DNA from: Chloroflexota bacterium
GTDB lineage: Bacteria; Chloroflexota; Anaerolineae; Anaerolineales; Anaerolineaceae
Length of the DNA stretch: 36,679 nt
Assembly: GCA_023434145.1 (NCBI GenBank)
Contig: JAEYTI010000140.1
Coordinates: 1-36,679, forward strand
Direction: 5' to 3'
Position numbers and translations under genes: made by a program. Positions 33,234 to 36,679 of this stretch are shown one piece after another. Each line of letters opens with the position of its first letter. Position 1 is the first letter of the stretch. The notes beneath the pieces are model-generated. The model did not search any database. It worked only from the letters and a program-made list of their open reading frames with translations, and had not been told where the DNA came from.

Positions 33234-33398
33234 TGCAAAAAACGGCGCAAGCCGCACAGTTAAACGGAGTAAGGCGCACACTTAAACGGCGGATGCCGCA
33301 CACCGTTTCGGTGTAAGCCGCACAGTCAGGGAGGGGGAAACAGCGCTGGTTAATCCCAAAATGTGGCATTCTTAGCCTCGAAAAAGGAGAGGTGAGGA

Positions 33399-34934
33399 AT
33401 GCCCCAGGAGCGATTAACGTTGCGCAAAATCCGCGAAATTCTTCGGCTGAAAGAGGAAGCCGGTCTGTCCAACCGGGCAATTGCCCGGGCCTGTAAGATC
33501 TCCAACAGCACGGTTGGGGAGTACCTGCGCCGGGCAGAAGCCGCCAACCTGCACTGGCCGCTGCCAGACGGGTTGGATGAAGGCAAGCTGTACCAGCAAC
33601 TGTTCCCGGAAGATAAAGCTGCCAGCGAGCCGGAACGCCCGCTGCCGGACTTTGAATACCTCCGAAAAGAACTGAAGAAAAAAGGCGTCACGCTGAAGCT
33701 GCTGTGGAATGAGTACCGCGATCAGAACCCGGACAATCATTACCAGTACACTCAGTTCTGCGAATATTACCGGCGGTGGGCGAAGACGCAGTCACCCAGC
33801 GCCCATTTCCAGCATACCGGTGGGGAAACCATGGAAGTGGACTACGCCGGGATGACCATGCCGCTGGTCAACCCGGAAACCGGCGAGATCACCCAGGTTC
33901 CCATCTTTATCGCCACACTGCCTGCCAGCGCCTATGTCTACGCCGAAGCGCAGCCCAGTCAGGAGAAGCGAAATTTCATCAACGGCCAGGTGCGCGCGTT
34001 TGCCTTCATCCACGGGGTTCCGAAAATCGTGCGCCCGGACAATCCCAAGGTGGGGGTCAAAAGCCCCAACTACTACGAGCCGGATCTCAACCCGACCTAC
34101 CAGGAGATGGCCGAGTATTACCAGGTGGCGATCCTGCCCGCCAGAGTGCGTCGGCCGAAAGATAAGGCGCATGCAGAGAACGGGGTGCAGAATGTGGAAC
34201 GCTGGGTGTTAGCCCCGCTGCGCAACCAGACCTTCTTCAGCCTGGCCGCTCTCAACCAGGCCATCCAACAGCAAGTCAAACGGCTGAATGAGAAGATCAT
34301 GCCGCACGTGGGCAAGTCACGCCGCCAGTTATATGAAGAAATCGACCTGCCTGCTCTGCGCCCGCTGCCCGAAAAGCCCTACCAGTTCGCGTTGTGGAAG
34401 ACCGCCCGCATCAATCTTGACTATCACGTCGATTTTGAGAAGCACTTCTATTCCGTTCCACATACCCTGGACCGCAAGCATTCGGTCGAAGTCAAAGCCA
34501 CCGAACACCTGGTAGAGATTTTCTACAAAGGCAATTCTATCGCTGTCCATCCGCGCACCAGCGCGCCCGGTCGTTACTCGACCCGGCCCGAGCATATGCC
34601 CTCCCACCACCGCTTCATATTGGAACTGGATGCCGACTGGCTGCTCAAACAGGCCGAGGTCATTGGCCCGCACACCACCCACTACCTAAAATCCCTGCTC
34701 AAGGCCCGCCCTTTTCCGGAACAAGCCTATCGTTCCTGCCTGGGCGTTCTCAGCCTGGCCCGCAAATATCCCAACCCGCTGGTGGAAACCGCCTGCCAGT
34801 TGGCCGGACAGGCTCACCTGCATTCCTACAAAGAGCTGAAAGCCGAACTGGAAGCCCTGGCGCGCCAGTCCGCCGATCCAGTCCAACCGCCCCTCATCCA
34901 CGAAAATATTCGTGGCGAGACCTATTACACCTGA
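33399..34934 (+). CDS. istA: IS21-family transposase IstA
   Basis: The 511-residue transposase has an N-terminal helix-turn-helix (LSNRAIARACKISNSTVGEY), then an integrase-like DDE core: D in EVDYAGMTMPL, D in KIVRPDNPKVG, and E in DKAHAENGVQNVERW. The C-terminal Mu-transposase-like beta domain follows. GAGGTGAGGA precedes the ATG. Full length, no stop or frameshift, so probably active together with IstB, which it precedes by 11 bases. Confidence 0.95.
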   Translation: MPQERLTLRKIREILRLKEEAGLSNRAIARACKISNSTVGEYLRRAEAANLHWPLPDGLDEGKLYQQLFPEDKAASEPERPLPDFEYLRKELKKKGVTLKLLWNEYRDQNPDNHYQYTQFCEYYRRWAKTQSPSAHFQHTGGETMEVDYAGMTMPLVNPETGEITQVPIFIATLPASAYVYAEAQPSQEKRNFINGQVRAFAFIHGVPKIVRPDNPKVGVKSPNYYEPDLNPTYQEMAEYYQVAILPARVRRPKDKAHAENGVQNVERWVLAPLRNQTFFSLAALNQAIQQQVKRLNEKIMPHVGKSRRQLYEEIDLPALRPLPEKPYQFALWKTARINLDYHVDFEKHFYSVPHTLDRKHSVEVKATEHLVEIFYKGNSIAVHPRTSAPGRYSTRPEHMPSHHRFILELDADWLLKQAEVIGPHTTHYLKSLLKARPFPEQAYRSCLGVLSLARKYPNPLVETACQLAGQAHLHSYKELKAELEALARQSADPVQPPLIHENIRGETYYT

Positions 34935-34945
34935 AGGAGCTTCTG

Positions 34946-35698
34946 ATGACCGATCCTGCCTTGCTCGACAAACTGCTCAAGCTGCGCCTGCCCGCCTTCC
35001 GCGACGGGCTGCGCGAGCAGCAGGCCAATCCGCGCTACCTGGAACTGACCTTTGAGGAGCGCCTGGCGCTGCTCGTCGACCAGGAATGCACCCGCAGGCA
35101 TGCCAACCGCATCAAACAGGCCCTGCACACGGCCGCTTTTCCCATCCAGGCCGCGCCCGAGGATCTAGACTTGTCCCCGGCGCGTGGCCTGGACCGCAAG
35201 CAGATGCTGGAACTGTACCAGGGCAACTGGATTGCCAACCACCTCAACATCCTGATCCTTGGCCCAACCGGTTCGGGCAAAACCTTCGCCGCATCTTCCT
35301 TGGGGACCGCGGCGGTGCGCATGGGCTACACCGTGCGCTACTTCCACACTTCGCGCCTGCTGCACACCCTCGAACAAACCCGCCAGGAGGCCAACTACAC
35401 CGCCCTGCTGCGGTCCCTGGCGCGCACCGATCTACTGATCCTCGATGACTGGATGCGCGACCCGCTCTCGCAGACCAACGCCCAGGATATTCTGGAAGTT
35501 CTCGATGACCGTTTCGGACGCGCCTCCACCATTGTGATTGCCCAGGTGCCGGTCGCCGAGTGGTTCGTCCAGATCCCCAACCCGACCCTCGCGGATTCGA
35601 TCCTGGATCGCCTGGTGCATACTGCCTACCGGCTCCAGCTCGTTGGCGAAAGTCAGCGGAAGTTGCGCTCCCCAATTCGGAGCATGTCGCACACTTAG
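34946..35698 (+). CDS. istB: IS21-family ATPase IstB
   Basis: The 250-residue AAA+ helper ATPase of IS21 transposition has Walker A GPTGSGKTF, Walker B LLILDDWM and sensor region TIVIAQVPVAEW, ending SPIRSMSHT. It has the DnaC-like fold of its family and loads on target DNA to recruit IstA. AAGGAG precedes the ATG. Intact, so the element looks complete. Confidence 0.95.
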   Translation: MTDPALLDKLLKLRLPAFRDGLREQQANPRYLELTFEERLALLVDQECTRRHANRIKQALHTAAFPIQAAPEDLDLSPARGLDRKQMLELYQGNWIANHLNILILGPTGSGKTFAASSLGTAAVRMGYTVRYFHTSRLLHTLEQTRQEANYTALLRSLARTDLLILDDWMRDPLSQTNAQDILEVLDDRFGRASTIVIAQVPVAEWFVQIPNPTLADSILDRLVHTAYRLQLVGESQRKLRSPIRSMSHT

Positions 35699-35781
35699 AT
35701 TACAATATCCTTACCAGCCTGTTGTCCCTGCCGCTGTGCGGCATGCTCCGTTTAACTGTGCGATTTCACCGAAATTTGCAT

Positions 35782-36588
35782 ATTCTAAAAGAAGGAAAGA
35801 TAAAAAAGGCCAGCGAAGTAATAAATACTTCTTTAACCAATATTGAGGGAGATAGATTAAGGCAATCAGTACAATTAGGTTTAGTTCCCCCAGAATTTAC
35901 AAGAATTGCAGACTCCCTAAGAGCAATGCTGCCACCAAATCCTCGTACCCGGAAATCTGTTTTTTCCGATAGTGATTGGCAATTTTTATTAGCTAAGAAT
36001 GATTGTATAGGTGATATTCTATCAAAGCGGATAACAAACCAAAATGGTTCGATACTTATATCATTAGAAAATTTATCTGAAGCGGAAGTAAGTGCGTTAG
36101 GGGAAGAGATCTATTTAGACTTACTAGATCATGTCGTTACCTTTGATTTAGAACAGAATGGTATGGGGTATAACAATCTTATTTACATGGGAACGGTATT
36201 GGGAGACTTGCAGGAACTGAAGCAAATTGAACTATGCTCCTTTAACACCTTACTCATTGAAGAGCCTGAAGCTCATTTGCATCCACAGCTTCAAGATTTA
36301 GTTTTTGATTTTTTCAAAAGTGTCTGCGATGATAAGGGTGGTTCTGTACAGGCTTCATCTGTTCAAATTTTTATAACAACTCATTCTCCAACATTGATAT
36401 CAAAGTCTGATATTACCAGTATTCATCTTCTTTACGAAAATGCAGATGGAATACTAATGGTTGCACCTCTTAAAAATTGTCCTTTGGATCTCACTGACAG
36501 AAATGATCTACGTCGTTATTTAGATGTTACGAAATCACAACTTTTTTTCTCAAAAGGAATAATTTTTGTAGAAGGTATGGAGTGGTAA
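35782..36588 (+). pseudogene. Fragment of an OLD-family ATP-dependent nuclease
   Basis: Open frame starting at the IS21 right end with no own start. It contains the C-terminal half of an ABC-type ATPase: Walker B FNTLLIEEPEAHLHPQLQ and the switch region IFITTHSPTLISKSD. It then enters the Toprim domain and stops just after IIFVEG, where family members continue with the catalytic glutamate. The N-terminal Walker A half is missing, removed at the IS21 junction, and the Toprim domain is cut at about 36576. Base use is much richer in A+T than in neighbouring genes, suggesting acquisition of a defence or phage-linked gene. It is not functional as it stands. Confidence 0.8.
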
Positions 36589-36679
36589 ACATTATTTAGA
36601 CAGGAAAAAGGGTCACTGTAAGGTGGACTCCTTTCTTAAGGTTGAGTATAGCATGGCTCGCTCTTTTGCGGCATAGACC
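36577..36679. other. Junction sequence after the OLD fragment, possible end of another IS
   Basis: Homology to OLD proteins stops abruptly at 36576. The following bases, TGGAGTGG and ATTATTTAGACAGG, look like the terminal repeat of an IS3-type element. No coding frame can be recognised before the window ends. Confidence 0.25.

Larger units (their letters stand above)
33234..35780 (+). mobile_element. IS21-family insertion sequence (istA, istB)
   Basis: The 2547-base element is defined by imperfect terminal inverted repeats starting TGCAAA. The left end (33234) and the reverse complement of the right end (35780) share TGCAAA, CGG and the exact block GCACAGTTAAACGGAG (left 33254-33269). A further internal repeat GCACACTTAAACGG (33276-33289) follows, as usual for the multiple end repeats of IS21. 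It encodes istA and istB in the typical order. The flanking bases ATGAC and TATTC do not match, so no target duplication is visible; the flanks may have been rearranged after insertion. Confidence 0.85.

Noticed and set aside
33250..33335. Spaced GCACA(G/C)TTAAACGG repeats resembling a small array
   Set aside because: Irregular spacing and match to the opposite end of the element; these are IS21 terminal repeats, not CRISPR.
33229..35785. Target-site duplication flanking the IS21 element
   Set aside because: Adjacent bases ATGAC and TATTC differ; either the ends are misplaced by a few bases or the flanks were rearranged.

Overview
This window comes from an anaerobic bacterium. The gene content (molybdenum aldehyde oxidoreductases paired with iron-sulfur flavoproteins, DUF364 proteins, a VanRS-type sensor pair, PadR regulators) would fit an Anaerolineae-like member of the Chloroflexota. 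No phylogenetic marker is present, so that placement is a low-confidence inference. No tRNA, rRNA or CRISPR array was seen.

Left edge to about 3.9 kb: the 3' end of a DDE transposase, then a VanR/VanS-like two-component system, a strong terminator, and a lipoprotein D-Ala-D-Ala carboxypeptidase of peptidase family S11. From 3.9 to 9.1 kb: a DUF364 gene divergent from a stand-alone molbindin (TOBE) gene, a decayed stretch, and a two-gene unit on the minus strand. That unit holds a second DUF364 gene overlapping a large fusion of a thioester-reductase-like domain with an acyl-adenylating domain. From 9.3 to 13.0 kb: a minus-strand pair, class II aldolase/short-chain dehydrogenase and aldehyde dehydrogenase. 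From 13.3 to 16.1 kb: an operon of PadR, ModA and ModB without ModC, and a second PadR gene facing it.

The core is 16.2 to 33.2 kb. It holds two parallel modules, each a Mop-type aldehyde oxidoreductase (two [2Fe-2S] plus molybdopterin domain, no FAD subunit) followed by a large FAD/iron-sulfur protein. That protein carries two CCG motifs like those of heterodisulfide reductase and lacks the pyridine-nucleotide-binding domain. Module 1 continues into a cassette resembling the DVU_1553-DVU_1559 region of Desulfovibrio: zinc-ribbon redox protein, C_GCAxxG_C_C protein, radical SAM protein, CoA-ligase-like protein, then XdhC. Between the modules lie a GntR regulator fused to a periplasmic-binding-protein-like domain and a ModE-like DNA-binding protein. 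Both modules start from near-identical promoters that carry the same inverted repeat over the -35 box, so they are probably co-regulated. Both have a strong hairpin between oxidoreductase and flavoprotein genes.

Module 2 is cut off by an IS21-family element (33234-35780) two bases after what looks like the start codon of its next gene. Beyond the element lies an A+T-rich fragment of an OLD-family nuclease, broken at both ends. The working model is that aldehydes from sugar or acyl metabolism (aldolase, reductase-adenylase fusion) are oxidised by molybdenum enzymes. Electrons would pass through a non-NAD(P) flavoprotein to a CCG-type iron-sulfur site, while the surrounding genes supply, sense or insert molybdenum or tungsten cofactor.
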